Source: an uncultured Sphingomonadales bacterium
Lineage (GTDB): Bacteria > Pseudomonadota > Alphaproteobacteria > Sphingomonadales > Sphingomonadaceae
DNA: 10,405 nucleotides
Direction: 5' to 3'
Assembly: GCA_937898535.1 (NCBI GenBank)
Contig: CALDKP010000259.1
Location: forward strand, 1-10,405
The notes beneath the pieces were generated by a model. It was not told the origin of the DNA. It was given only the letters and a program-made list of their open reading frames with translations, and ran no database searches. Positions within the stretch are counted from its first letter, which is position 1. Each line of letters opens with the position of its first letter. Shown in pieces: positions 1-7,684 of this stretch. The position numbers and the translations under genes are program-made.

Positions 1-978
1 GGGGTAGGCAATGTCTGCGACTGCACCTGCATTAGGCAGTATCAGCGGCAGCCCTGAAGCCAAAGCCTCGGATGCAACCAGACCAAATGTCTCTGCAGAC
101 GAACCATGGATCAAAGCATCGCAGCTTGCCATTATTGTCGCGAGCGCCGTTCGGTTTCGAACTGGCTCAAGCAACTGGATATGCGGATTGCCGTTCACAT
201 GCTCAATTATCGATGCCTGCTGGTGACCATTGCCGATCAACACTAATCCCACCGGCCGTTTTGCCGCGACGCGCGCCACCGCGTCGATAACGCAGGGCCA
301 GCGTTTCTCCGGCGTATGGCGACCAATGCCCAGCAAAAGCGTTGCCGTATCTGGTAAGTTACAACGGGCCAACAAATCCCTGCGAACAGACAAATGCCTT
401 CTCGCAGGCGAAAAGACCCCGGCATCTACCCCCATAGGTATGTTTACGGCACCAAAGATGCCGCCGCTGCTAAGCCTTTTCTGCAGGCTGGGTGATGCAC
501 ATACGGTGTAGTCAAAACTGTTACACATGCGCCTGAGATAACGCCAGAACCACTCGAACTGCCGGTCAATGGCATCATGTGAGGCAATGCCGTCGAACCA
601 GCGATATGCCCATGCTGACAAGGGGTCATGGTGCATAAATATCGACCGGAGTGCATGGCCGCGCCAGCTTCGAGCGATCCATGCGCCGCGCCATGGGGAA
701 GATGCTTCGAGTACATCGGGTTGCACCCTGTCTAATATTGCGTGAACTGGTGCGGCGTCCCAGAACATGCCGTATTTTTTATCGAACGGCAGAGCAGGCG
801 CTTTTACATAGATTATCCGGCCGCCATTTTCGTGTTCGACGATTTCGTCCCGGTTACCGGGCGCGATCACCGTTATGTCATGCCCAAGCCGTGCACCGAT
901 TGCGAGCTTTGCATGGATATATGTCCGAACGCCGCCGCCTTCTGGCGCGTAGAACTCGCAGACATCGACAATTTTCAT
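1..978 (-). CDS. GT4-family glycosyltransferase, C-terminus cut off by the window edge
   Basis: Translating the minus strand from the ATG at 978 gives 326 uninterrupted codons to base 1, so the gene continues beyond the window. The N-terminus (MKIVDVCEFYAPEGGGVRTY) has the first beta strand and glycine-rich loop of GT-B glycosyltransferases. Residues 292-309 carry the family signature: E296 and E304 form the E-x7-E motif that in GT4 enzymes contacts the nucleotide-sugar donor, followed by ALASGLP. The segment GIGRHTPEKRW near residues 234-244 is the usual start of the C-terminal Rossmann domain. A strong Shine-Dalgarno GGAGG lies at 985-989, 6 nt upstream, inside the preceding DUF2141 gene, whose TGA overlaps this ATG as ATGA. 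The enzyme probably transfers a sugar from a nucleotide sugar to a lipid or glycan at the cytoplasmic membrane face. Donor and acceptor cannot be read from sequence. Family is certain; substrate is unknown. Confidence 0.93.
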   Translation of the reverse strand, partial: MKIVDVCEFYAPEGGGVRTYIHAKLAIGARLGHDITVIAPGNRDEIVEHENGGRIIYVKAPALPFDKKYGMFWDAAPVHAILDRVQPDVLEASSPWRGAWIARSWRGHALRSIFMHHDPLSAWAYRWFDGIASHDAIDRQFEWFWRYLRRMCNSFDYTVCASPSLQKRLSSGGIFGAVNIPMGVDAGVFSPARRHLSVRRDLLARCNLPDTATLLLGIGRHTPEKRWPCVIDAVARVAAKRPVGLVLIGNGHQQASIIEHVNGNPHIQLLEPVRNRTALATIMASCDALIHGSSAETFGLVASEALASGLPLILPNAGAVADIAYP

Positions 979-1520
979 GGCTGGCCTCCAGCGGTTTTAC
1001 TTTTGATTGGGCCAACGCCAATTCCCTGCCGATAATTCATCACAATCGATATTGATCGCACACCCGATCCGAATGCCAAGGAAGCCGCTTTTGCTGGGGG
1101 CTTTCGCAAGCCCAATTTAGGATTATTTGCAAATCCGACACCGTCACCGGCTAAGCCGAATTTGCCATTTCCGTCGCGATCGTGAAGTAACGCCAAAGCG
1201 TAGTGTCCGGGGCCTGGTGCACGAATACATATCGAAACTGATCCACTCTCCGGTGTTTCCATTGGTACGCGACGAAACGGTTTTCCCGCCGCAATTAATA
1301 CCTTGTCGCTTTGGAGAAAGTCTGCGTCATTTTCAGGGTATAATTCGAGAATGAGTTTACCCCGGCGATCCTTTAAACCGATGACGTTCACGTTCACCGC
1401 TGGCCCAGGCTCCGCAGCGCGGCAATCTGCACCGCTGCGACCGCGTTCTGCTTTGGGAGGCACAGCAGCATAAGACGTCATGGACAAGGAAAGCGCTGCG
1501 ACGGCCAATATATCTTTCAT
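975..1520 (-). CDS. Secreted DUF2141 domain protein
   Basis: 181 residues with ATG start at 1520. Residues 1-19 are a probable Sec signal peptide: Lys2, a hydrophobic core (ILAVAALSLSM) and a small-residue site near SYAA, so the mature protein would be periplasmic or outer-membrane associated. The DUF2141 signature is at about residues 106-136: HYALALLHDRDGNGKFG followed by GVGFANNPK. The acidic DRDGNGK loop resembles a calcium-binding loop, but the domain's function is not established. Both ends overlap neighbours by ATGA (1517-1520 with the flippase-like gene, 975-978 with the GT4 gene), so expression is probably translationally coupled. A weak AAGG ribosome site lies about 10 nt upstream. 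Its place between a flippase-like protein and a glycosyltransferase suggests a role in handling the envelope product on the far side of the membrane; that is inference. Confidence 0.88.
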   Translation of the reverse strand: MKDILAVAALSLSMTSYAAVPPKAERGRSGADCRAAEPGPAVNVNVIGLKDRRGKLILELYPENDADFLQSDKVLIAAGKPFRRVPMETPESGSVSICIRAPGPGHYALALLHDRDGNGKFGLAGDGVGFANNPKLGLRKPPAKAASLAFGSGVRSISIVMNYRQGIGVGPIKSKTAGGQP

Positions 1521-2452
1521 GACGTTATCGCCTTTTCAGGAAATATGTGTCTGTTGGGGAACAACAAAGCCACGGCGCCTAAAATTGCCGCCACTAAGAT
1601 GTGCAGCGCCAATATGCTGGTCGCCGTTAGGGTTATCAGTGTTGATACTGCGCTATCTTGTCCGACCAAAAATACGGCAATGACTGCGAAGAGAGCTTCT
1701 TTGTTGGGCAGAAACGGCAGCCTTCCGACCAAAAGCCGGACCATTGATAAAATTAGCCAGAAACCGAAATGGGGACCAGGCAAGATTATGAACCACAACA
1801 GGGCACATAACAGCACACCTGCCGACAACCGGATAATATGTACCCCAAATATCCACCAAAGTGCGTTGCGTTCAAGCGTAAACACCCGTCGTGAAAACAA
1901 TAGAACGGCGAACGACAGGATCAAAAAGATGGCTGCGGAGATGACTGAGGCGTCTGTGTATTGGCCAAGATTTAGTTGGGATATTAAAGGGTAAGTCACC
2001 AACAGCAGGATCACCGCTATAAGGTTCGCTGCCAAAGCGGATAATATGTTGACGTCCTTAATTGCGCCAAATGGTGCCGCGCTTAAGTCCGTACGTTTTC
2101 GTGCCCACAGGTAGAAATATACCTCGCCCGAATAGGATATGAGAACCTCATTGCCGATACGCTTGGCAAGAAGGATAAAAAATCCCGACACAGGTAGTGC
2201 CCAAAGGCGCCGAAAAATAATCCAGTCCGCAATAGGCAACGCGAAATATAATGCGAGCAACACGGGCAAAAACCACAAATTTTGCGGCAACGTATTGTGT
2301 AACTGGTTGGTGTCCATTTCACCAAGTTGAAGCGCGATGGCAACCAATAATGCACCAGACAAAAGCCGCGAAAGCCATGTAGACCATGGCCGTGGTTCGG
2401 CCTTTAAAGTCGGCAAATCGAGATGCGCAAAGGGCGTAGCGGCCGACGTCAT
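1517..2452 (-). CDS. Flippase-like integral membrane protein (lysylphosphatidylglycerol synthase TM / UPF0104 type)
   Basis: 311 residues from ATG 2452. A TTG four codons upstream (2464) is possible, but ATG 2452 gives an ATGA overlap with the GT2 stop, matching the other two junctions of this operon. About seven or eight hydrophobic segments are visible (roughly residues 27-44, 59-78, 139-158, 169-187, 198-222, 229-244, 254-265, 271-298). Residues 97-120 (KRIGNEVLISYSGEVYFYLW) and GRLPFLPNKEALF near 243-255 sit where the LPG-synthase TM family has its conserved polar loops, though the match is divergent. The catalytic aminoacyl-transferase domain of true MprF is absent, so this is the membrane half alone, a form widely found beside glycosyltransferases and thought to move lipids or help glycolipid assembly. 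The specific role here is inference. Its AT content looks higher than that of neighbouring genes by eye. Confidence 0.8.
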   Translation of the reverse strand: MTSAATPFAHLDLPTLKAEPRPWSTWLSRLLSGALLVAIALQLGEMDTNQLHNTLPQNLWFLPVLLALYFALPIADWIIFRRLWALPVSGFFILLAKRIGNEVLISYSGEVYFYLWARKRTDLSAAPFGAIKDVNILSALAANLIAVILLLVTYPLISQLNLGQYTDASVISAAIFLILSFAVLLFSRRVFTLERNALWWIFGVHIIRLSAGVLLCALLWFIILPGPHFGFWLILSMVRLLVGRLPFLPNKEALFAVIAVFLVGQDSAVSTLITLTATSILALHILVAAILGAVALLFPNRHIFPEKAITS

Positions 2453-3222
2453 GCGACGGACCAATCGCGTTCGCGAAGCACTGTATCGCGCTGGCCGCGC
2501 GCATCAAAACGGTTCGCCAAAAATCGGTAGAAAAAGTCATCTTGCCGCGAACGCGGTGCCAAATGATAGGCAATGCGCTCCAAGAGTGTCCAACGGACAT
2601 TCCGGCGATCCGCACGACGGTCAGATGTGATGCACCACAAATTATGATGATAGACTTGGCGCCCCAGTTTTAGAACGCGGTGCATCAGTTCATGGTCTTT
2701 TAGTACATATGGCCACAACGCGGGATCGTAGCTTCCGGCAGCGCGAAGTGCCTGGGTGCGAAACATTTGCGCTGCGCCGCTTGTGTGATTCTGGTGTGGC
2801 AATATCCAGGCGACGAGTAGCCGGTGCGCCATGCTCCCAAACCCTGCCCAAAATGGTTTGCGACGCAGATAGGCGCATGCGGCAACATATTCCGGGCCCT
2901 TTGAGTCAAACAGCAGCGTTGCGGCAGATAGATAATGCGTTGGATAGTAAGTGTCGGCGTCGCAAATCGCCGTGAATTCAGTATCAACGGCTGCAATTCC
3001 TGTTTGCAAGGCATAAACCTGGCCAGGCCGAGGTTCGTGTAAGAAGATTACTTTGCCCCGATAATCAGCAAGCTGCATGCGTGCATTATCAATGCAACTG
3101 TCGGTCGAACCATTGTCAACGATGATCAAATCAAACGCTGTCGTTTGTGCAACAATCGACTCTAGCGTCTGCGGCAGAAAGTCAGCTTCATTGTATACAG
3201 GTATGACAATCGACCAACGCAC
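2449..3222 (-). CDS. GT2-family glycosyltransferase
   Basis: 257 residues with a GTG start at 3222, chosen because GAGGGG (3229-3234 on the plus strand as its complement) lies 6 nt upstream and because MRWSIVIPVYNEADFLPQT is the canonical GT-A beginning. Further family marks are DNGSTD at residues 36-41, the metal-binding DAD at 88-90 (AICDADTYY), and the KDHEL segment at 175-179 where GT2 enzymes carry their catalytic acid cluster. There are no clear transmembrane helices, so it is likely cytoplasmic or peripheral. It is the first gene of a four-gene coupled operon (GT2, flippase-like protein, DUF2141, GT4). GT2 proteins of this form often glycosylate a membrane lipid or start a glycan chain. 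The acceptor here is unknown. The C-terminal about 40 residues are rich in Arg and Asp and show no recognisable motif. Confidence 0.92.
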   Translation of the reverse strand: MRWSIVIPVYNEADFLPQTLESIVAQTTAFDLIIVDNGSTDSCIDNARMQLADYRGKVIFLHEPRPGQVYALQTGIAAVDTEFTAICDADTYYPTHYLSAATLLFDSKGPEYVAACAYLRRKPFWAGFGSMAHRLLVAWILPHQNHTSGAAQMFRTQALRAAGSYDPALWPYVLKDHELMHRVLKLGRQVYHHNLWCITSDRRADRRNVRWTLLERIAYHLAPRSRQDDFFYRFLANRFDARGQRDTVLRERDWSVA

Positions 3223-3582
3223 AAACTACCCCTCAACAATCATCAGGCAGTCGCATTTTTTTGCCAAATCACAATGTCACAACCACGTCAAATTTATGAC
3301 AAATCAACATTCATCCTGTCACAAATGCTGTTTTCGAATGCTGTCCTTCCATTCCTAAGTGGCTACGGTAGGCATACCATGCATGCACGCGCGCTGGACT
3401 GTCCCGCGTCACACCAATGGCACAGATTTGATGTTGCGAGCTACGTACGGGGAAGCTGAAGCCCGAAACGGCGAGTGACCTGCAATCGACGAAAAGAGAC
3501 AATGCCAATATGGCAGCATTCTAACTTTGTCGGTTAGGCGAAGAGTATTAACAGCAGCCGACAGTGGCTGACGAGGGGCACT
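3223..3582. other. Intergenic divergent promoter region
   Basis: These 360 bases separate the divergent GT2 operon and GNAT gene and hold no convincing coding region. The part next to GT2 (about 3250-3340) is AT-rich. Read on the minus strand it carries two copies of TTGTGACA (3275-3282 and 3317-3324), 42 bp apart, plus a further TTGTGA at 3269-3274. A loosely promoter-like pair on the minus strand (TTGTGA, 17 nt, TGTCAT) lies within it but matches consensus poorly. The part next to GNAT holds the palindrome TGCCA-ATA-TGGCA at 3503-3515 and a 5-bp hairpin CAGCC/GGCTG at 3555-3570 just before the ribosome site. Both promoters must lie here, but neither can be placed firmly. Confidence 0.6.
3229..3234 (-). 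promoter_or_regulatory. Shine-Dalgarno that fixes the GTG start of the GT2 gene
   Basis: The minus strand reads GAGGGG followed by 6 nt (TAGTTT) and GTG at 3222. No better ATG lies nearby in frame, and the GT-A fold begins directly after this start. Confidence 0.7.
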
Positions 3583-4470
3583 ATGGATATCGACATTGCG
3601 GACGTGCTGGCCAGTATGAAAATCGGGAATATGACTTTCTCGGAGGCGGAGCAGATATTTGCTCTTGCGTCGGGTGAGGGTTGGAATCCCGGCAAGGACG
3701 ACCTTCAATGTGCTTGGGCATGCGACCCGGATGCCTTTATCGCGTTGCGGTACCGCGACAAGATGATTGCTGGCGGCAGCATATTCCGACACAGCCCATC
3801 CTTCGGATTTATGGGCCTGTTCATTGTCGATGAGGCCTATCGTGGCTTGGGTCTGGGGCGACGGCTATGGCATGAGCGCTTGCAACGCTTGCGTGCCCGC
3901 TTGGCACCCGATGCGGTCATCGGAATGGACGGTGTATTCGCGATGGAGAGTTTCTACGCGGCCGGCGGTTTCGAACCAGCCTATGAAACCGTGCGATATC
4001 AAGGCGTGGCGCGCGGGGCCATTTCAAAGACAGGCAATGCACAGGTACACATTCACGCCACTGTTTCGAACGACATATTGCTGAATTATGATCGCGACCG
4101 GACCGCCTATGATCGAGGCACCTTGCTCGCGTCATGGCTGTCGCAGCCACAAATCATGAGGGCGGCAACGTTCCAGGAGGGCGTTTTGGTGGGGTTTGGC
4201 TTGGCGCGACCGGCTGAAACCGGTTTCAAGATCGGACCGTTAGTCGCAGACAATGCCCAGATCGCGCAAGGGTTGCTAACCGATTTGATCGAAAGGCTTG
4301 ATGGCACACGGGTGCAAATCGACGTGCCGAGCCCTAATCAGGATGGCGTCGCGCTCGCAAAATCATTTGGCCTTGAAGCCAACTTCGGGTGCCGCCGCAT
4401 GTATTTCGGCGGGAAACCAGATGAGGATTTGTCGTCAATCTTTGGCGCTATGTCGCTGGAATTCGGCTGA
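3583..4470 (+). CDS. GNAT-family N-acetyltransferase with a C-terminal second domain
   Basis: 295 residues from ATG 3583, preceded by GAGGGG at 3573-3578. The N-terminal GNAT domain covers about residues 12-140. The segment GLFIVDEAYRGLGLGRRLW holds acetyl-CoA motif A (R87, G90, G92 in the R/Q-x-x-G-x-G/A pattern). MESFYAAGGFEPAYE (about 121-135) is motif B with the usual FY..GF core. The remaining about 150 residues resemble the second domain seen in YitH-like two-domain acetyltransferases (Acetyltransf_18 type), notably FKIGPLVADNAQIAQGLL. Such proteins acetylate amines from acetyl-CoA, but the substrate cannot be predicted. The gene stands alone: divergent from the GT2 operon, convergent with the MFS gene (47 bp between stop codons). 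GNAT assignment is firm; the second-domain name is from memory of the family and less sure. Confidence 0.88.
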   Translation: MDIDIADVLASMKIGNMTFSEAEQIFALASGEGWNPGKDDLQCAWACDPDAFIALRYRDKMIAGGSIFRHSPSFGFMGLFIVDEAYRGLGLGRRLWHERLQRLRARLAPDAVIGMDGVFAMESFYAAGGFEPAYETVRYQGVARGAISKTGNAQVHIHATVSNDILLNYDRDRTAYDRGTLLASWLSQPQIMRAATFQEGVLVGFGLARPAETGFKIGPLVADNAQIAQGLLTDLIERLDGTRVQIDVPSPNQDGVALAKSFGLEANFGCRRMYFGGKPDEDLSSIFGAMSLEFG

Positions 4471-4517
4471 GCGTGCCGGTCCTTAACGGTTATCGATAAG
4501 GGGACGGTACAAAACTG

Positions 4518-5861
4518 CTACAAAGCGTCTTTGTCCTGATCCGATGTCGATAGCAGAAGGATGACGCCACCTGCCAATGCGACGGCAGCAAGCGGTAGAA
4601 ATGCTTCGCGTCCTCCCATATCTCCAACGCCAATCCACCCGATGAGGGTAGGGCCAAAATAACCACCAAGTCCGCCGAAACTGTTGATGAACGCGATCCC
4701 GGCTGCTGCCCCAGCGCCTGTGAAATAGCGGTGGGCGAGCGGCCAAAATGTGACAATTGAAAACCCAAGGCCCATCGTGATCAGTGTCATGGAGGCTATT
4801 CCAGCGATCTGGCTATGTGCGAAATACGCAAGGCTGAATAACCCGATTGCGGCAATGCAATAGCCGATGAAGCTATGCCATCTTCGTTCATCATTGCGGT
4901 CAGAATGGCGTGCCCAGGCAATTTGGGTAACGGCCATAACGCCCCAAGGGACCATGGTCAGCAGTCCGATCTCAAAATAAGCATCTTTCGCGATGCCGAA
5001 TTGCTGGATCAGCGTCGGCATCCAGAAAGTGACGGCGTACAGCGCAATCGTGCCGCTCATATAGGCAATTCCGAGCGCCCATATCCGAACACTTGTAAGA
5101 ACAGATGCAACAGATCTCAACACACCGGTGCTCTTGGAAGCCGCGTCCTCGCTCGCGATTTCTTCAGCGATTATTTGGCGTTCTTTAGCACTAAGCCATT
5201 TGGCGTCAGATGGTTCGTCAGGAAGAAAAAAGAAAAATGCGATGCCAACCAATAGGGAAGGGACGGCCTCCAGTAGGAATAGCCATTGCCAGCCCCGCCA
5301 TCCGTTCACACCATCGAAAAATTCAAGAATAGCACCGGAAACGGGAGCGCCCACCACATTGGCGACACCGACAGCCATCATAAACAGCGCAATAACATGT
5401 GCCTGTCGGCTGCGCGGGAACCAATATGTTAGATATAGTATGATCCCCGGATAGAAGCCTGCTTCTGCTGCGCCCAGAAGAAACCTCAATAGATAAAATC
5501 CGAACTCTGCATCCGTGAGGCCGATCATTTGGGCTATGCCACCCCATCGGAAATCGCCGACGAACATGAACGATGCCGAAATCATGCCCCAGCTAATCAT
5601 GATCCGTGTCATCCAGCGTCGCGCACCGACCCGTGTCATCACGAGATTGCTGGGCACCTCGAACATGCAATAGCCAATAAAAAATAGCCCAGCGCCAAGC
5701 CCATAAGCCGCATCACTAAATGCGAGATCGCTTGCCATTTGCAATTTGGCAAAGCCCACATTTACGCGGTCCAAGAAAGCAACCACATAACCAAGGAACA
5801 AGAGCGGGATGATCCGGACCGCAACGCGGCGATATATGGTGCTGCTTACGTTTTGGGTCAT
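4518..5861 (-). CDS. MFS transporter, anion:cation symporter (ACS) family
   Basis: 447 residues from ATG 5861. The frame stays open to 6089, but the upstream part lacks transporter character and overlaps the TauE gene, while GGAGGA lies just before ATG 5861. The protein has about 12 hydrophobic segments. ACS-family marks are FLDRVNVGFAKLQM (residues 29-42), GYCMFEVPSNLVMTRVGARR (64-81 region) with the following RIMISWG, RFLLGAAEAGFYPG, and DEPSDAKWLSAKERQII in the central loop. Members import organic anions such as tartrate, phthalate, hexuronates or hydroxyphenylacetate with protons. The substrate here is not readable. It is the last gene of a minus-strand run, 56 bp after the TauE/SafE gene, so the two may be co-transcribed. 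Whether it serves the aminotransferase/sulfotransferase pair further upstream is open. Confidence 0.92.
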   Translation of the reverse strand: MTQNVSSTIYRRVAVRIIPLLFLGYVVAFLDRVNVGFAKLQMASDLAFSDAAYGLGAGLFFIGYCMFEVPSNLVMTRVGARRWMTRIMISWGMISASFMFVGDFRWGGIAQMIGLTDAEFGFYLLRFLLGAAEAGFYPGIILYLTYWFPRSRQAHVIALFMMAVGVANVVGAPVSGAILEFFDGVNGWRGWQWLFLLEAVPSLLVGIAFFFFLPDEPSDAKWLSAKERQIIAEEIASEDAASKSTGVLRSVASVLTSVRIWALGIAYMSGTIALYAVTFWMPTLIQQFGIAKDAYFEIGLLTMVPWGVMAVTQIAWARHSDRNDERRWHSFIGYCIAAIGLFSLAYFAHSQIAGIASMTLITMGLGFSIVTFWPLAHRYFTGAGAAAGIAFINSFGGLGGYFGPTLIGWIGVGDMGGREAFLPLAAVALAGGVILLLSTSDQDKDAL

Positions 5862-5917
5862 TTGTCCTCCGGGCGCATTATCTTGTGATTTACAGGAATA
5901 TGGATGGGGTGCCGGCA

Positions 5918-6694
5918 TTATGGCGTTGGTGTGGTCGCAAATTGCCATGCAAGGTGACATGCCTCCGCTGTCAGGACAGCGGCTAGCATCCAGAATATGA
6001 CCTTTTTTGCTGCTGGCGCCATTGCAAGCCGCGCTCCGGCAAAGCCGCCAAAAATGCTGCCTGCGGCTAGAATGAGACCCACTTGCCAATTGATCACGGA
6101 ATCATAAGAAAATACCAACATTGATGCGAGAACGCTGGGAAGGATGATCGCGCTTTTAATGGCATTTGCAGCGACCAGCCCTACGCCCGCCGATACCGTG
6201 AGGGCAAGCAACAGAAATGTTGCCCCATCGAGGACGATAAAGCCTAACCAAAGACCAATCATGAAGAAGAGGACGTATTGTTTGGGACCAAATGTCACAG
6301 AAGCTTGCGCGTCCTGATTTAATGCATGGCGCATCCGAAAAAATAGCAGGAGCAGGGCAACCAAAACCGCTACGGCAATAACAAGCTTAAAATCGCGCGC
6401 GGAAATCATCGTGGCCGCCAATGCACCGAAAATCGCACCAATAGTCGATGGAATGATCGCCTTTATTGCAATCCCCAAATCTATCGCCCGATTACGATGA
6501 TAGCTGACCACTGCGGTCAGACTGGCGGCGATGACTGGCAGACGGTTGGTGGCATTGGCCGTTAACGGGTCAAGTCCAATCGCCAGCAAAATAGGTAAGG
6601 AAACCGCCGATCCCGAAGAAGCCACGGTCGTAATGAACCCACAGAGAAAACCAGCGGCCAGCACGAGACCTATCTCTGCTAACCCCAACTCCAT
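5918..6694 (-). CDS. TauE/SafE-family permease (sulfite/sulfonate exporter type)
   Basis: 258 residues from ATG 6694. A TTG two codons upstream (6700) has AGGA 7 nt before it and is a real alternative. The protein is almost entirely hydrophobic, about eight helices in two similar halves. The first half shows the family pattern: GFLCGFITTVASSGSAVSLP with ANATNRLPVIAASLTAVVSY after it. The second half has SAGVGLVAANAIKSAIILP and a C-terminal GSIFGGFAGARLA loop. TauE/SafE proteins are thought to move sulfur-containing organic anions or sulfite across the inner membrane, but many members have unknown substrates. It lies 56 bp before the MFS gene on the same strand and about 260 bp after the sulfotransferase-like gene. 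The sulfur theme shared with that neighbour is suggestive, not proof. TAA stop. Confidence 0.88.
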   Translation of the reverse strand: MELGLAEIGLVLAAGFLCGFITTVASSGSAVSLPILLAIGLDPLTANATNRLPVIAASLTAVVSYHRNRAIDLGIAIKAIIPSTIGAIFGALAATMISARDFKLVIAVAVLVALLLLFFRMRHALNQDAQASVTFGPKQYVLFFMIGLWLGFIVLDGATFLLLALTVSAGVGLVAANAIKSAIILPSVLASMLVFSYDSVINWQVGLILAAGSIFGGFAGARLAMAPAAKKVIFWMLAAVLTAEACHLAWQFATTPTP

Positions 6695-6915
6695 AAGCAA
6701 TCTTCTTTCCTGGTCCTTCTGCTAACCAGAACCTCCTGTCAGCGCCGCGCTACCGTTGCAGTTTTGAGGTTTTGCGCCAAGCCCGACAGGTATCACTTTG
6801 GCAGTAAAGGCACCTTATGGCTCAACTTGTTTCGTTGCGTCTGCAGCCATATCAACGACGAAGCGCCAAGGGCGCAAACGCAACGCCCGATGTTCCTCCC
6901 ATAGACTAGGTCAAC

Positions 6916-6945
6916 GCTGAGAGCCGGAGCGAAATGGCTCTCAGC
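6916..6945 (-). terminator. Perfect 10-bp stem-loop just after the sulfotransferase-like gene
   Basis: GCTGAGAGCC (6916-6925) pairs perfectly with GGCTCTCAGC (6936-6945) around a 10-nt loop. On the minus strand it begins 7 nt after the TGA stop of the sulfotransferase-like gene (6953-6955). No run of U follows, so it is not a classical intrinsic terminator. It may protect the 3' end of the mRNA or act with Rho. It marks a likely boundary between the aminotransferase/sulfotransferase pair and the TauE/MFS pair. Confidence 0.45.
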
Positions 6946-6952
6946 CCAATGA

Positions 6953-7684
6953 TCAAGGTGCAACAATGCGATGTTTGGCAAGATGTTTGTAGTCGGCCAT
7001 GCAGGCATCCGCGACAGCGCGTGCTTCATCATCGAGGTTGAGCGGGCGTATATCTGGCTTTTGGAAGCCTGTGCTGGCAGCAACCGCGTCGTACCAATGG
7101 CTTGCCCAGATGCCGTCCTTTGGGTGGATGCCCGCGGGCCATGACAACATGGCTGGATCCCATGCGATGTTGAGCGCATCACATAGCAAAGCCAGCGTTT
7201 TTGCGGGATTTTTAAGAATGTCCGCGCTGTCGACGACGGGCGGGGCATAGCCGGTCCGGTCGGCGATACGATCAAAAAACGCACGCTGGGTTGCGTAACC
7301 AAGATCTTCGACGTTCACGCTCTCTCGTTTAACACGGTAGCTGGCGACCATATAAGCCGGTTCGCGAACCAGAAATGCGTGGCGGCAGTTGGTCAAATCA
7401 TCGGGTTGGATTGGGCCGACCATATGGTGGGTCATCTGCTTTTGATACCATAGGGGCTTACCTCCCGGTGCTGGACCGGAAAGGTGGGCTGCTACGCTGG
7501 ACCAGTTGCAATCCATATCGGCGATGACTTCTGCTGCCATCGGGTGCGGTTCCGCGCTATGTGCAAGGAAACAGCCGTAAAAGGGTTCGTCACTGACGGC
7601 GCAATCCGCGCGCGACGAAAAGCTACGCATCATGGCTGTCGAGATGTTTCGCGGTCCCGACCACATGCATATCCGCTGCGTCAA
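6953..7684 (-). CDS. Sulfotransferase-like P-loop protein
   Basis: 243 residues. The start is taken as TTG 7684, whose first bases overlap the aminotransferase stop as TTGA, implying translational coupling; ATG 7666 would begin only six residues later at MWSGPRN. Residues 7-20 (MWSGPRNISTAMMR) form a P-loop-like segment where sulfotransferases bind the 5'-phosphosulfate of PAPS. FLVREPAYMVASY (104-116) has R107 and S115 eight residues apart, as in the 3'-phosphate-binding motif of PAPS sulfotransferases. KPLWYQKQMTHHM (76-88) is typical of this subfamily. No signal peptide is seen, so it is cytoplasmic. Actual sulfotransferase activity is not established for this subfamily, and the acceptor is unknown. 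Pairing with a class IV aminotransferase matches a fused protein known in plants, which argues for one shared pathway. A hairpin follows the stop. Confidence 0.82.
   Translation of the reverse strand: MTQRICMWSGPRNISTAMMRSFSSRADCAVSDEPFYGCFLAHSAEPHPMAAEVIADMDCNWSSVAAHLSGPAPGGKPLWYQKQMTHHMVGPIQPDDLTNCRHAFLVREPAYMVASYRVKRESVNVEDLGYATQRAFFDRIADRTGYAPPVVDSADILKNPAKTLALLCDALNIAWDPAMLSWPAGIHPKDGIWASHWYDAVAASTGFQKPDIRPLNLDDEARAVADACMADYKHLAKHRIVAP

Noticed and set aside
742..1035. A plus-strand frame encoding CTDCELCMDICPNA (892-933), a perfect C-x2-C-x2-C-x3-C-P pattern like a 4Fe-4S ferredoxin.
   Set aside because: It lies antisense to the N-terminus of the GT4 gene, whose frame is open for 326 codons and has the E-x7-E motif. 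There is one cluster motif only, no ribosome site and no other ferredoxin character, so it is a chance mirror of the GT4 codons.
1545..1994. A 149-codon plus-strand frame.
   Set aside because: It is antisense to the flippase-like membrane protein, has no family resemblance and no ribosome site, and its composition is that of a shadow frame.
4481..4501. CCTTA/TAAGG inverted repeat between the convergent GNAT and MFS stop codons, a possible two-way terminator.
   Set aside because: The stem is only 5 bp and AT-rich, the loop is 11 nt, and no U run follows.
5862..6089. An upstream extension of the MFS reading frame, adding 76 residues.
   Set aside because: The added residues look non-coding and would overlap the TauE gene; the strong GGAGGA site just before ATG 5861 marks the real start.
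6731..6739. AGGAGG on the minus strand about 40 nt before the TauE start.
   Set aside because: No ATG, GTG or TTG follows at a usable distance; only a CTG would open a 16-codon frame running into the TauE start, which is too weak to call a leader peptide.
6793..7302. A 169-codon minus-strand frame covering the gap after the sulfotransferase-like gene.
   Set aside because: Most of it is the sulfotransferase-like gene read in another frame. The unique part (6793-6952) shows no recognisable protein and contains the hairpin.
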